Origin: Amblyornis subalaris
Taxonomy: Eukaryota > Chordata > Aves > Passeriformes > Ptilonorhynchidae
Assembly (NCBI GenBank): GCA_018881555.1
Contig: JACAXG010000018.1
Coordinates: 2,311,561 to 2,375,560, forward strand
Length of the DNA: 64,000 bases
Reading direction: 5' to 3'
The notes beneath the pieces were generated by a model, which worked only from the letters and a program-made list of their open reading frames with translations, was not told the origin of the DNA and searched no databases. Both the position numbers and the translations under genes were made by a program. Shown here one piece after another: positions 39,996-50,400 of the stretch (positions within the stretch are counted from its first letter, which is position 1; each line of letters starts with the position of its first letter).

Positions 39996-40152
39996 CCGCC
40001 CCGCCCCGGCCCCTCTCCCCCCAGCCCCTTTCCGCATCCCCCAGCCCCGCCCCGCCCCGCTCCCTCCAGCCCCGCTCCGCTCCCTCCAGCCCCGCTCCTC
40101 TCCCCGCAGCCCCGCTTCGCTCCCCCCGGTCCCGCTCCGCTCCCCGCAGACC
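39996..40152. repeat. C-rich minisatellite-like tract in the MSX1 promoter
   Basis: The plus strand carries degenerate tandem units of roughly 20 bp built on CTCCCTCCAGCCCCGCTCCG. Within it, 40038-40058 has four C runs of 5, 4, 4 and 4 separated by 1-2 bases. The MSX1 sense (minus) strand can therefore form a canonical G-quadruplex about 300 bp upstream of the ATG. Confidence 0.75.
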
Positions 40153-40699
40153 CTTGCCGCGCCCCAGCTCTCATCGCAGGCGGGAGCGAGGAAGGCCGGG
40201 GCTGCCGTAGCAGCGCTCCGCTCTGCGGACGGGAAGGCTCAAAACTATGTGAAAAAACGTATTAACGTCGGAAAAAAAACGCCGGCCTTTCTGCTTGTAA
40301 AGCGCGAGGGACTGAGTCCGAGCCCGCTTCTCTGGAAAAGTAGCAAATACCGGGCTGTCCCGAGTGTGACCTCTCAAAGGGAAGGAGACTCTCCCGTCCC
40401 ACAGCTTAAAACAGTCGGTTTAGGGGGATTGGTTGTTGGTTTGGTTTGTAAATGANCGCCGGCCCTGCGGTGTGTTCGATGTGACTGCGGAGATCTGCGC
40501 TTATATACGTACCCGCATGCACAACACATAAATTGTGCTACTTTTCATGTCATAGATGTGTGCGTGTCTGCAGATAACGAATTGTTCATTCGCGTAAAAA
40601 GGAACATATAAGCCCCTGAGCCCTTAAAGTCCCGGCTATTTTGTTTTGTAAATTCGTTTTACGATCCTTTATCCCCGCGCCCAGGACGGATGTGCAGTA

Positions 40700-40975
40700 A
40701 AACGGAGCCGCTCTCTAATAACGGGATTGGCCTCTCGCTGAGAAAAGTTTATTGATAGCTGCAGGGCTCTAATCTCCTCGGAACACAAGAGCCTCTTGCA
40801 GTCATTTAAGGGCAATTATCTAAACGGGGAGGGACAGCGAATTCCCTTTCCTTTTAACTGGACCCAATAAAGATAGTAGATTAGGAAAATGAATTATGAA
40901 ATGAATTGATATAATAGACATTTTATTAACTGATAAGCAACAGGATCTGATTGAAATGAATTGTCCTGCGCGCAG
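40700..40975. promoter_or_regulatory. Candidate upstream MSX1 enhancer block with repeated TGAAATGAATTG
   Basis: This AT-rich block sits between GC-rich segments about 1 kb upstream of MSX1. It includes GGGCAATTATC (homeodomain type), CCCAATAAAGATAG, and a 12-mer TGAAATGAATTG present twice (40897-40908 and 40952-40963), with a third AAATGAATT at 40887-40895. The motif repetition fits a cis-regulatory module; no expression evidence exists here. Confidence 0.4.
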
Positions 40976-41219
40976 CTACACACACACTTATCTCACACAC
41001 GCGTGAGCATGTGCCCTTGCGGTGCGCTTCCTGTGTCCTGCACGTACATCATACCCACGTCCCGCATGTGCTGTGCTCATGTATGATCCCTCTACGGGAA
41101 GGTGATTTGACGGCGGCTTGCGGGCTACTCCCGAGCATTCCCGTACATGAGGGTGAACGCACTTCGCACAGACTTATTCTCCGACGTATAGCCCATATTG
41201 GTACATCCAACCGCCCTCC

Positions 41220-41425
41220 TGTTCCGTGCCGCCCTGGTGAGCGCTCCTGCGAGGCTGGAGCAGCGGTGCCGCCGCCTAGCCCAGCCCGGGCCGGCTCCAC
41301 GCCCCGCCGGTGCCGCTGCCGGTGCCGGTGCCGCTGCCCGCGCTGCCCGCAGCCGCCCCCGCGCCCCATCGGGCCGGGGGGCCGGGGCGGGCCGCGTCGG
41401 GGCGGGGGGCTGGGGGGTGCTCGGA
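41220..41425. promoter_or_regulatory. Small CpG-rich patch 1.5 kb upstream of MSX1
   Basis: This short GC-rich segment has tandem CCGGTG/CCGCTG-type hexamers at about 41306-41345. It abuts the composite SMAD/TCF/homeodomain block and may be the outer part of the MSX1 island domain. Confidence 0.5.
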
Positions 41426-41429
41426 GAAG

Positions 41430-41600
41430 CGGCTGCATTGCTAATTGCGAGAATAAACAATCTGTCACGATTAGTCAGTGCCTCTAATAGGCAGACAAGT
41501 GATGTTGTTTTTAGGCGCCAGCAGCGGTCTGATCAAAGGCTTCAGCTGGAGGGGGACTATTGAGGACGTTAACCCGCATCAAGGGAGCAAGGCGCCTTAG
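41430..41600. promoter_or_regulatory. Candidate composite BMP/Wnt/homeodomain enhancer 1.7 kb upstream of MSX1
   Basis: Within about 110 bp the sequence holds CTAATTG (41441-41447, the MSX-type consensus), GAATAAACAA (FOX-like, about 41450-41460), CAGAC (41492-41496, SMAD half-site), GGCGCC (41514-41519, BMP-SMAD type), GTCT (41527-41530) and ATCAAAGG (41532-41539, TCF/LEF). MSX1 is a known BMP and Wnt target, so this mix is functionally coherent. The GGCGCC-GTCT spacing is 7 nt, not the 5 nt of classic BMP response elements. Function is inferred. Confidence 0.45.
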
Positions 41601-42059
41601 CCCTGGGACATCGGCACATTCAGCCTGACAAAATTAGTTTGCTCTACCAATCACACGACATTTTCCCAAAGCCCGGTACTCGACACGAAGATGCACCCCC
41701 ACCCCAACCCCNCGACTAAGAAAACACGCACATATATCGATGCATCGTGTTTCACAGTGTCACGGTGTCCCCTCAACCGATCCTACAGGTAGGATCTTGT
41801 TTTGTTTGGGTTTTTTAATTTTTTTTCCCCTAATTCCAAACTTAACCATGCAAAAGACGAAGTGATGGGTTTATTAGACCTCCAGGCAGCCCCTGGGCTC
41901 ATTTCAATCTCGTCGTTTGATGGAAATATGAAAATAAAAATTAGATCTGCTGGCTTTTTTATTCCCCTCACTTTTCTTTTGCACAATGATTTGAACATTG
42001 GGATGTTGCTGAGGTTTGAAGAGATGCGTGTGCGTCCCATACCGAGAGCGCGATCCCGT

Positions 42060-42200
42060 TCTCATTGAGAGTTGACAGAATGAGATAATTAGCTCTTTAT
42101 TTATCTCCCAGCAATGAGCGCTTTGTGTTTACATTTCTGTCATACTCGATGGTATTTCAATCACTGTACCATAGCAAGGACTTGATCCTAATGCCTAATG
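42060..42200. promoter_or_regulatory. Candidate AT-rich regulatory block upstream of MSX1
   Basis: This is non-repetitive sequence with GAGATAATTAGCTC (a near-palindrome centred on TAATTA), TGTTTAC (FOX-like) and CAATCA. It resembles the neighbouring candidate blocks in composition and motif type. Conservation could not be tested. Confidence 0.3.
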
Positions 42201-42629
42201 CTGGCATTTCAGCTCTTGGGCTGAAAACGAGATGCCAGTAAAGTTTCTTTCGTTTCTTGCTCTCTTTTTTCCTTCCTGTCTTCCTTAATGAAATGTACAA
42301 GTTTGAAGTTAGGAACGGAGGAAACAAATTTGCAAAACGAAATCTCCCCCCAAGATTGATTTCTGTGTTTAGCGGGAAATTTTTAATAGCCAAACTCTTC
42401 CTCCCTTGCTCACTGCTCTTTGGGTGACCGAAACACCACTGGATTTTAGGAACTTTTTTAGTACCTGTTTCGTGTGGTTGATACTCTGGCTTGCTTTTAG
42501 GTGCTTTTCCTATTTCCCTCCCGGGGCTGTAAGGAAAATCGAAGTGAAAGGGCAGAGGGAAATAGGTGACTTTATTGGTGCTTGTTCCAGTCCAGTGTTT
42601 TTATTGGGAGCCGTGGCGTTTCCCTGAAG

Positions 42630-42740
42630 GCACTTGTGCTAGATAACAATATTGGGCAATTAGCATCCTAAACAGTCCCGTTTCAATATAATGAATGTGC
42701 TAGGCAAAGCCATTACCCGTAGCATTTTATTTCGGTGGGA
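42630..42740. promoter_or_regulatory. Candidate regulatory block with MSX-type site upstream of MSX1
   Basis: The block contains AACAATATTGGG and, directly after it, GGGCAATTAGC with CAATTAG at 42657-42663 (CTAATTG on the minus strand, the MSX consensus). It is non-repetitive and AT-rich between GC-rich segments. Confidence 0.32.
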
Positions 42741-43010
42741 ATACAACAAGAAGGGCTGGGAGGAGTGCGTGGGGGATGGGGAGAGAGGACAGGAGGCAGA
42801 GCTAAGCCAATTCAGGGCATTGTCTGCCTTTTGTAAACGTTATCTTTAACTTAAAGGCAGAACTCAGAAAGGAGAGGGGTGTTGTTGTTTCCCTTGTTTC
42901 TATTTTATTTCTCCCGAGACAGCAGCTCTTAGGAGACCAGACAGTCCCCCAGGACACGAGCCGGCTTTGGGGACGGGCAGCTCCGGGGCAGTTCTGCTAC
43001 GCCGGGCACC

Positions 43011-43043
43011 GCCTGCGCACTGCCTGCGCGCTGCCTGCGCGCC
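43011..43043. repeat. Three tandem 11-bp GC-rich units
   Basis: GCCTGCGCACT, GCCTGCGCGCT and GCCTGCGCGCC follow one another. Each contains TGCGCA or TGCGCG, the kind of site bound by NRF1-like factors. The array lies in a small CpG-rich patch at about 42940-43050. Confidence 0.85.
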
Positions 43044-43223
43044 CTTCAGCAGCCTTGCTTCATCTCTGAGAGACTCAGCCCTGGGGGCAAAGAGCCAGAT
43101 CTATCGCAAGTGCTAAAAACGTCCCGCGGGCTTTACAAGCCCTCAAAGCCCTTCAAGTGCTCAAAGCCCTCCCCGCTTCCGTCGCTGGTCTCCGAGTGTC
43201 GGAAAAATGCGAAAACACCTCAG

Positions 43224-43302
43224 TTCTTTTCTTTTTGTCTTTTTTTTTCACTCTTTTTTTTTTCTTTTTCTCTCTCTCTCTCTCTTTTCCCCTTTCCCCT
43301 TC
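43224..43302. repeat. Polypyrimidine tract with (TC)n
   Basis: About 80 bp on the plus strand is almost only T and C, including a CT dinucleotide run at about 43269-43285. Purine/pyrimidine mirror-type tracts like this can form triplex DNA. Confidence 0.95.
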
Positions 43303-43459
43303 TGCCCGGATTAAACATAACCCAAACCATTTTTAAGGCTTCAGGCACCTGGACTGGTCCTCGGGAGGTCACCGGGCACGGTTTGGATGGCCAAACTCCA
43401 GCCGCCGAGGCGTCCCCGGCTCTTTGAGGGTCGGAGGAGCCGGGTTGAAAGGAAGGCAC

Positions 43460-43700
43460 TATTTCAAGTGGCCTAAATTAATTTGATCGCGACATTATGA
43501 TGCACTTGGAAAAGATGAAAGAAAAGGCTGGCCGTCTCCTCCAAGATCTCTATAATTATAGATAATATATCCTATTTCAAAGCAATTAGCTCAATCAGGC
43601 GTAACGAGGCACTTTGCTGCCAGGGAGTAACAATGCCTTACGGTTATTTAAGCTTCAAGATGTCAAGCAGACTTCGAGACTCTGCTCTGCCCAAAAGGGA
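43460..43700. promoter_or_regulatory. Candidate regulatory block with TAATTA palindrome and MSX-type site
   Basis: A perfect 14-bp palindrome TCTATAATTATAGA (43549-43562) is followed 20 bp later by GCAATTAGC (CAATTAG at 43583-43589). AATTAATTTGATC lies near the start. These are paired homeodomain-type sites in non-repetitive DNA about 3.8 kb upstream of the MSX1 ATG. Confidence 0.38.
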
Positions 43701-43829
43701 ACTTGGCTGCCTTGGTGAAAGCCCTATGGCTAAGGCACTGTTTTCCCTTCAGTGACAACAAGCCTATTTAATGTAATATATATTTTCAAAGCTCTTGCAA
43801 AGGTGCCGGCTCTGCTGGTGAAGATCACC

Positions 43830-44600
43830 GCTCCTCCAGGCGCATTTGGGGCCGGTGCCTGTGTGGCATCACCTCTGCCCCTGCCCGCCAGCACCGGCCT
43901 GCCTCACCTCGCCTGCTTGCTCCGGGATGCTTGTGCTCTCCGAGCTTTCATCCCCTTCGGTGCCTTTCTTTCGTTCGCTTTTTGGGGTGATTCCAGCTAT
44001 GTCTCACGGAGTTCCGCAGGAGCAGCAGCTGATGGGGCGCACTGGCCGATGCGCGGCTCCCAGCTCCAGCGCGGACCTCCCTGCAGAGTCAGCGTCTCCT
44101 CCCAGCCCTCAGNGCTTTACCCTGCCCTCGCCTCGGCTTTTACCTGAAGCGCTTGCAGATGGCAAGGTCCCGAGAGCACCGAGAGCATCCGCCCGGCGGC
44201 TGCGTTAGCGGCGAGCCGGCGGTTCTGTGTGTGTCTGCCCGTGCGTGGAGGGGGCTCTGCAGAAACACCTGGAGGGAAGCACGGCCCCGGGGCCGGAACC
44301 CCCTCGTCCTGACCCAAACCCTTAGGAGGGGTGCGCAGAACGGGCTATTCCCCCTTGCCCAGGGGCGGCGGGGTGGGTGGGGATTTAGGCCAAAATGCCG
44401 AAAAGCAACTTTTCCGCCTTTGCCGGTGCCGCTGCAAGCCGCCGTGCGGGGCTGCTCCCCGGCTGCCCCGCCACAGCCGCGCCGTGCCCCGGGCACCGGG
44501 CCGGGCGCTCCGCGGGGCCGCCGCCTCGGNGACCGCGCTGGCCNTGAGTCTCTGCCCGGCGCGGCACGGCCCGGCCCGGCCCCGAGAGGCCGCGAAAGTA
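43830..44600. promoter_or_regulatory. CpG-rich patch 4-5 kb upstream of MSX1, densest at 44400-44600
   Basis: This GC-rich, CpG-dense DNA is separate from the MSX1 promoter island. ORFs through it in both strands have the low-complexity Arg/Pro/Ala composition expected from random translation of CpG-rich DNA. It could be an orphan island or a promoter for a non-coding transcript. Three N calls (44113, 44530, 44544) lie inside. Confidence 0.55.
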
Positions 44601-44609
44601 GAGCCATGC

Positions 44610-45190
44610 TCGAGCGAATCACTGCCGCAGGAAAATTAGTAACTGTACAATTAGCCTGTCAGGGTTCTTTCCAGGGATTTTTACTGCTGGGGAGTAACCG
44701 AAGGGGAAAAAAATTTAAGGGAAAATAAAAAAAGCGCCCTAAACCGATAAAGCAGTTCGAGGGAAAGAGGAGGCCGGGGACATGAATGCGAACTAAACAA
44801 AGTTTAACCACCCCTCCTTCTTCTCCCCATGCGCAAAATGGAAACCGTATTATATGATTCACTGTGAATCACTAGATTGAATGCGATCATTATGAGTGAA
44901 TGATAGTCGGGGCTCCGCTGGCCTTTTCTTTCCTAGAGGCAAAAGTATAAAATATGAAGGATATAAATGATCTTCTCTCTGCTCTCTCATAAAGGACATT
45001 CATTCAAAACCGCACTCTGTCTCGCTCNCAATTGCTTTGGTCCCCTTGAATTCCACAACGATCAAGGTAGATTATGACGAGTCCCGGTTTATTTGTCTTC
45101 ATGTCCGTGTTTATTGGTGGAATATCATGAAATGTAATTTGTCCCAAATTCTTTAAGATGAGAAGATAGTTTGTGGTTGAAGGAATCCAT
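44610..45190. promoter_or_regulatory. Candidate distal upstream MSX1 regulatory block
   Basis: An AT-rich stretch follows the CpG-rich patch ending near 44600. It has CAATTAG (44648-44654), an inverted repeat TGATTCAC-T-GTGAATCA (44855-44871), GTATAAAATA near 44945 and GTTTATTGG near 45110. No plausible reading frame or transposon similarity was seen. Confidence 0.35.
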
Positions 45191-47395
45191 GCCAGTACTG
45201 CCAAAGTATTCTCCGATGCTCAGAGCAAGTTCATTATCATGCTATTTTACAACATTTCCATACTTACTCCTCTTTTCTCAGGAGTCTTTTACATATTGTT
45301 GCATAAAAAAAAGATTTCGACAATTCTAGTTATGAGATTTCCTAGACTTTTTTACAGGCAGTGCCAGTTTACAAAAGCTGTATTGTTTGACTGAGGTCTG
45401 GGTTTCCATTCGGGGTAATTATAGTATTCCCAGTTTTCTTCTAATCATTTGCTCACAAGGACAGGTTTTTTTTCCCTTGCCTTTTGAAGAAGATGAAATA
45501 CTCCAAACTTGCAAGACTATTGAAATAATCCCCCCACTTCTTTACCTATTGTGTAAAAGCTATTTCTTACATCTCTCTAAATTGCTGGAAAATATGTGAC
45601 ACAAAGGACCATATGAAAACACACAGCACAGTAGAAATGCACGTCACCACATTTTGGAAAAACTCCGCAATCCTGATCTAAGCCTGATCCCACTAGAGAG
45701 GTGTGTGCAAATGGAGGGGGGGACCAAACACAAAAGAAACCCACTTTTCAGAAGGAAATACATTTCAGCTCTATAATAATCAGCTCCCAAGGAAAGAATG
45801 TCCATAGAAGGAAAAATGAAGGGAAAGCAATGCGTATGTGCGGCATGATTGCCTGTGCAGAAGGATTTCTCCTCCAGCTGCTGCCTCCAGCTGCAGAGCT
45901 GGAGGAGGGCCGGGAGCTGTGGCCCCACAGGCAGACAGCGGCTCAACCTGCGGCTCGGCAGTGGGGCTTGGCAGATCTCCTCTTTCCAGCACCCCTTTTT
46001 CACCTTCCAGCTGGTGTCGTACAGCATCCCAAGGCAAGACGGCTTCATCCCTCTGCCTTTAATTTGCATCTGTAAAATCCNAGTCCCAAAAATATCCCTC
46101 TAAACTCACACGGAACAGGTTTAAGGAAAATGTTTATTTTCTTCCTTTGCTAAGATGGTTCAACAGTGATAGCCTTAAACCAAAACCTGCCACTTAGGAA
46201 AACATATAGTCATGCAAATACATATAGAAGGATTATAATTTCCTTGTGTAAAGGAAACTACAGCAGAGTAACTGGTGTCAGGTATCTTTCAGACTCTCTC
46301 AATTGAAAAACAAAACAGCATCACACTCCTGCAACTATCAAAGTCATCCTCAAGTATTTGAAGCTGTCCTCATGATACGTAACTCCCTGCTTAGGAACTC
46401 CACTGCCTTATTATTTGGCAATGTGATCTCACCACATCCTTTTGCTGAGTGGTAACCGATGGCTAGATGTGATACTGGGAGCTGCGTCATTCTAATAAAT
46501 CAATATAACCAAACAATTTCACTGCCAGAGGAGGAGGAGAAAAAATCCCAAATATTTTGTAGGGGAACTGAATTTGTCTTTTAGAAAGCTTATGTTCTTC
46601 TTAGACTTTCCATCAACCACAAGTATAGACATAATCTAAAATGTTCCTGGCTTGCTGGCTGCTGGGCTGATTAGCTTTTGGAACAGAAGAGATAACATTT
46701 CTAGACATTGGTTTGCCTTGCTCTGCGTTCATGTTAGTCTCAGCGTATGTGATTTTGACATTATTTACGTAGCAAGTGTGGGCTCTCTCTTGGTGTTGGG
46801 TCACTGTTTTACAACAGCTGGCTTTTTTTCTGTCTCTCAAAGCAGGACTTATTTCAGCCTCTCAAACAGCATCAGACTTCTTGCAAGCCACATCTTTAGG
46901 GCACAACACCCTCTATGCACCCTCCAGCCCTTGCAGGGGCAAGCCCAGGGTGGCCGTGAAGAGCCATGGGTGACTGTGGGGTGTCCAGACTGGGTGCACA
47001 GGCTGCTGCCCACCTACCCTTCCCCTGCCAGCAGCACGGACCACACTACGGAGCAGGATGATGTCCTGCCATTGGGTCCAAATTCGGCCAGTTTGGGTGG
47101 CACCAGATGCAGTCTGTCCCCTGCTATTAATGGTCCTATTACCCTTGGATGGATTTAGGTCAGTTTGATTTTTACTTCTGGAACAACCTTAAGATAACAC
47201 AGAGACACAAAGAGGAAGCTCTGACAGCAGGCAGAGCAGGGGCACGTTCAACACATGGAATTAGTTATCTCTCTGAGGTTTGCTGGTGCTATTTTGCAAC
47301 TCATTTCACCTCTTTATGCAGAAATCTCCCAAGAGAGTCTACCCTTTACTAGTTACTAGGTGCAGCTGCAAGCCCTGACAGTAGGTGACATTTGA

Positions 47396-47451
47396 GCACA
47401 CACACACACCCACACACACACCCACACACACAGCCACACACACACACGCAC
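47396..47451. repeat. (CA)n microsatellite, interrupted
   Basis: CA dinucleotides are interrupted by CCC, GCC and CG at several points over about 55 bp. Confidence 0.96.
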
Positions 47452-50400
47452 CCTTCACATCCTGACTCCCACACTGTGGTCCCTGGGGCTGGGATGTGGG
47501 AGCAGATCACGACCCACTTGACCCACCAGTAGCTATTTACCTAGGGAAAAATCACGTGCAGCCTCACAGGTAAATGCAGATACTTCTCTCTAGCCAACAC
47601 AAGTAGATAAATATCAGTGATATATAAATCCAGGGACAGAAAAAGATATGCCACAGAAGTGTAAACGGCCCTGGCAAGGAAGGGGAGCAGTATATTCACT
47701 GATAGTGAAGGGAACACCTCTGTTCCAGCTGAAAGTTTGAAAAATAAGGGGTGGGAGGGGAGGAGAAGAAAAAAAAGAGAGAAAGGAGTACGACGAGCGT
47801 CTTGGAAAGTCACCGGAAGCTTTGTTCTTAGGAATAAATCTGGCTTCTTGTGATCCCCTTTCAGCAATGCTGGCTGGGAGCCAGCCGGGTCCCCTGGAGT
47901 CCCCCTGGCCTTTTTGTCTGGAGCCTGGGAATCTGTCTAGAGCACAAGGCTGGAGGGACCAGACTGATATTTGCAGGAGGGATAGTCTTAGCCAGTGCCT
48001 ACGTAGAGGAAAGGGGGTTTGCAGTCCTCAGGCCTTTGGGAGACCTTCCCCAGGGCTAGTGGGTGGGCACAGGAGATTTCCCCTGCTTTGGGAGCAGTCT
48101 CAAGGGAGGCGAGTGGACTAGGGAGCAGGAGAAAATGCAGGCTGTCTGTCTCCAGGCCCAAGATGCCAGAGCAAATGGGATGGGATGGAGGAATGGAGGG
48201 GAGTGAGCAAAGCTCTCTGGCCCTTACCCAGCTGGCCTGTGCAAATTGTCCCAGGGTGTCTCACCCTCCCCAAGATATTGTTGCAAAGGCAAATGCCAAA
48301 TAAAATGATAAATTACCGACACACAGAACAAAACCAAAAGCCTTCCTTGGAGCCATGGCACATTACATTTCCCTTGCCCTACTAGCCCTTCCATTTTGCA
48401 GACCTCTTTTAGGGTGATGAAAATTGTGGGCTCTTAAAGCTCCCTGTTAGATCCAAAGACGCTGATTGGTATCTTTCCAATACTTATGGGTTTTCACGCA
48501 TGATTGAGACCTTTCCAAAGAGTTGATTCCCTTATTCTTTCTGATTCAGTTATCCTGATACAGTATTCTGCCTTATTTTTGTATTTTCCCCCACCCGCTT
48601 TATGACCTATAGAAATAAAATTTAATTTATTTGGCTGCTTCGCAGACAAAATCTAAAGCCTGCCTTAATTTGTAGTTTACTAGCCCTCTGATGTGAGACT
48701 ACATAGAGAGCTCCTATCTGATCAAATGGCTGGTACCTTGACACAGTCCAATTATCTGAAAATATATCCTTGCTTATCATTTCAAATATCGTATAAGTGG
48801 AGAAACTGAAGTAGCCCCCTGTCTGTTTGATTTTCCTGTTCAGACACACTTGTTTAAACAGGCACTGCNAGACTTTTCTGTAATCTTGGAGGAGTTCGAA
48901 ATGCGTTTTCACCTTGAAAGCCCCAGGCCGGGTGAGGGTGGCCACCCCTAGCCAGCTCCCAGTCAGGCAAGGCAGGGAACAGGCAAGGAAAGAATGTCCC
49001 CTGCAGCTGAGCGCTCTGCTGTCTGGCCATGAAATACACCTGTGCCCAGGTATCTCCCTGCAACATCCTATTCCAGCTCTGCCCACACAGACTGACCCTG
49101 CTCCTGAACTGGTACCTACCCAGCCCCACAGAAGTCCCTTTTCCAGCCTGGTCTCTCTGCATCTCTCTTCCCCACCCAGTAAAGGATTTTTTCAACTTTT
49201 TTATAATTTCATGGGAGTAGGTTTCATTGAAGTCAATGATAACACTTAGAATTGAGCCTATAAAATAGGTCTTGGGGATTTTAAGTATTCTTATGCTTTC
49301 CCTTTCTAAGAATCTGCAGTAATTCTATATTTAGTAACTTGACAAAATTAATTATCTGTTAAGGCATGCAGAACTGGTAAGACGTTGAGGAAACCAAATT
49401 ATGTACAATAAGTCACTGCTTTTGAAAAATCATATTTTCTACTAATATCCTTCTTTGTACCCTTTTTCACTCTCTTTTTACCCTCAATTGCAAAGATGCA
49501 ATAAAATTTACGTTTTCCTTAATTAAAATTATGATTAGTAATTATATTTGATAGAGAAGATTTCCTCCTTTTACTTTGGTCTAGTTTTGTTTATGTTTGT
49601 GTTATGCTTGGGAAGACTGACATATAGTGCTGACTAGGTATTCCTTTGTGCTTCTCCATGATTCTTTAAATCAAACTACGCCTGAAAGGAGCTGGTATAT
49701 GGAAGTGCTCAGTCTTTTAGTTAGCACTAAGATGACACAGTGCTATCAGTTTTCAGGGCTGAGAAAAACAAATTTCTTACAGAGAGAGAAAGAAACTTGT
49801 GAACATATTGAAGCAGACCGGAGAGTCAGAGATATTGATAGCCAAACCAGTCAGAGGCTTCTCCAGACACAAGGATGTAGGAACCAGGTGGGAGGCATTC
49901 CTTGGCTCAGCACTGTACAGGCAGGGTGCTATTTAAACATTAGCTTGCAATGACATTTTTCAAGTATTTTATGGGAGCAGTTGAAATTACTCAAATACTG
50001 AAGTATAAAATAGAATACAAAACGAAACAAAACACTCTCCTGCAGAGTGCAATCCTTAAACATAGAGTACTCTGGGTTCCTGCCTGGATCAGGGAAACCA
50101 AATAACTGAGGGCACTCCATACAGAGCCAAGTGCTTATCCCAACCCAGAGTCAGGCTTCGTTTAAAGGAGGGTCGAGCTGGCAAAGCTCCAGGGCCCAAG
50201 GGCTGCTCTTAATTCACATATAAGAGACCATCTTGCAGACGATGCTATCTTGCAGTAGGCAGTGAAACCATGCAATCGTCAGGGTTGATCACAGCATTCT
50301 GGCTGCATCGCTTGAAAGAGAGAATTTTACTCTGCGAGTTGCAGTCTTCTCATCTATCATCACCCTGGCAAGTTTCTGGGTTCATTTATAATGTTTAAGG

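Noticed and set aside
41190..41200. CCATATTGG as an SRF CArG box
   Set aside because: It is one base short of CC(A/T)6GG, so it does not fit the consensus.
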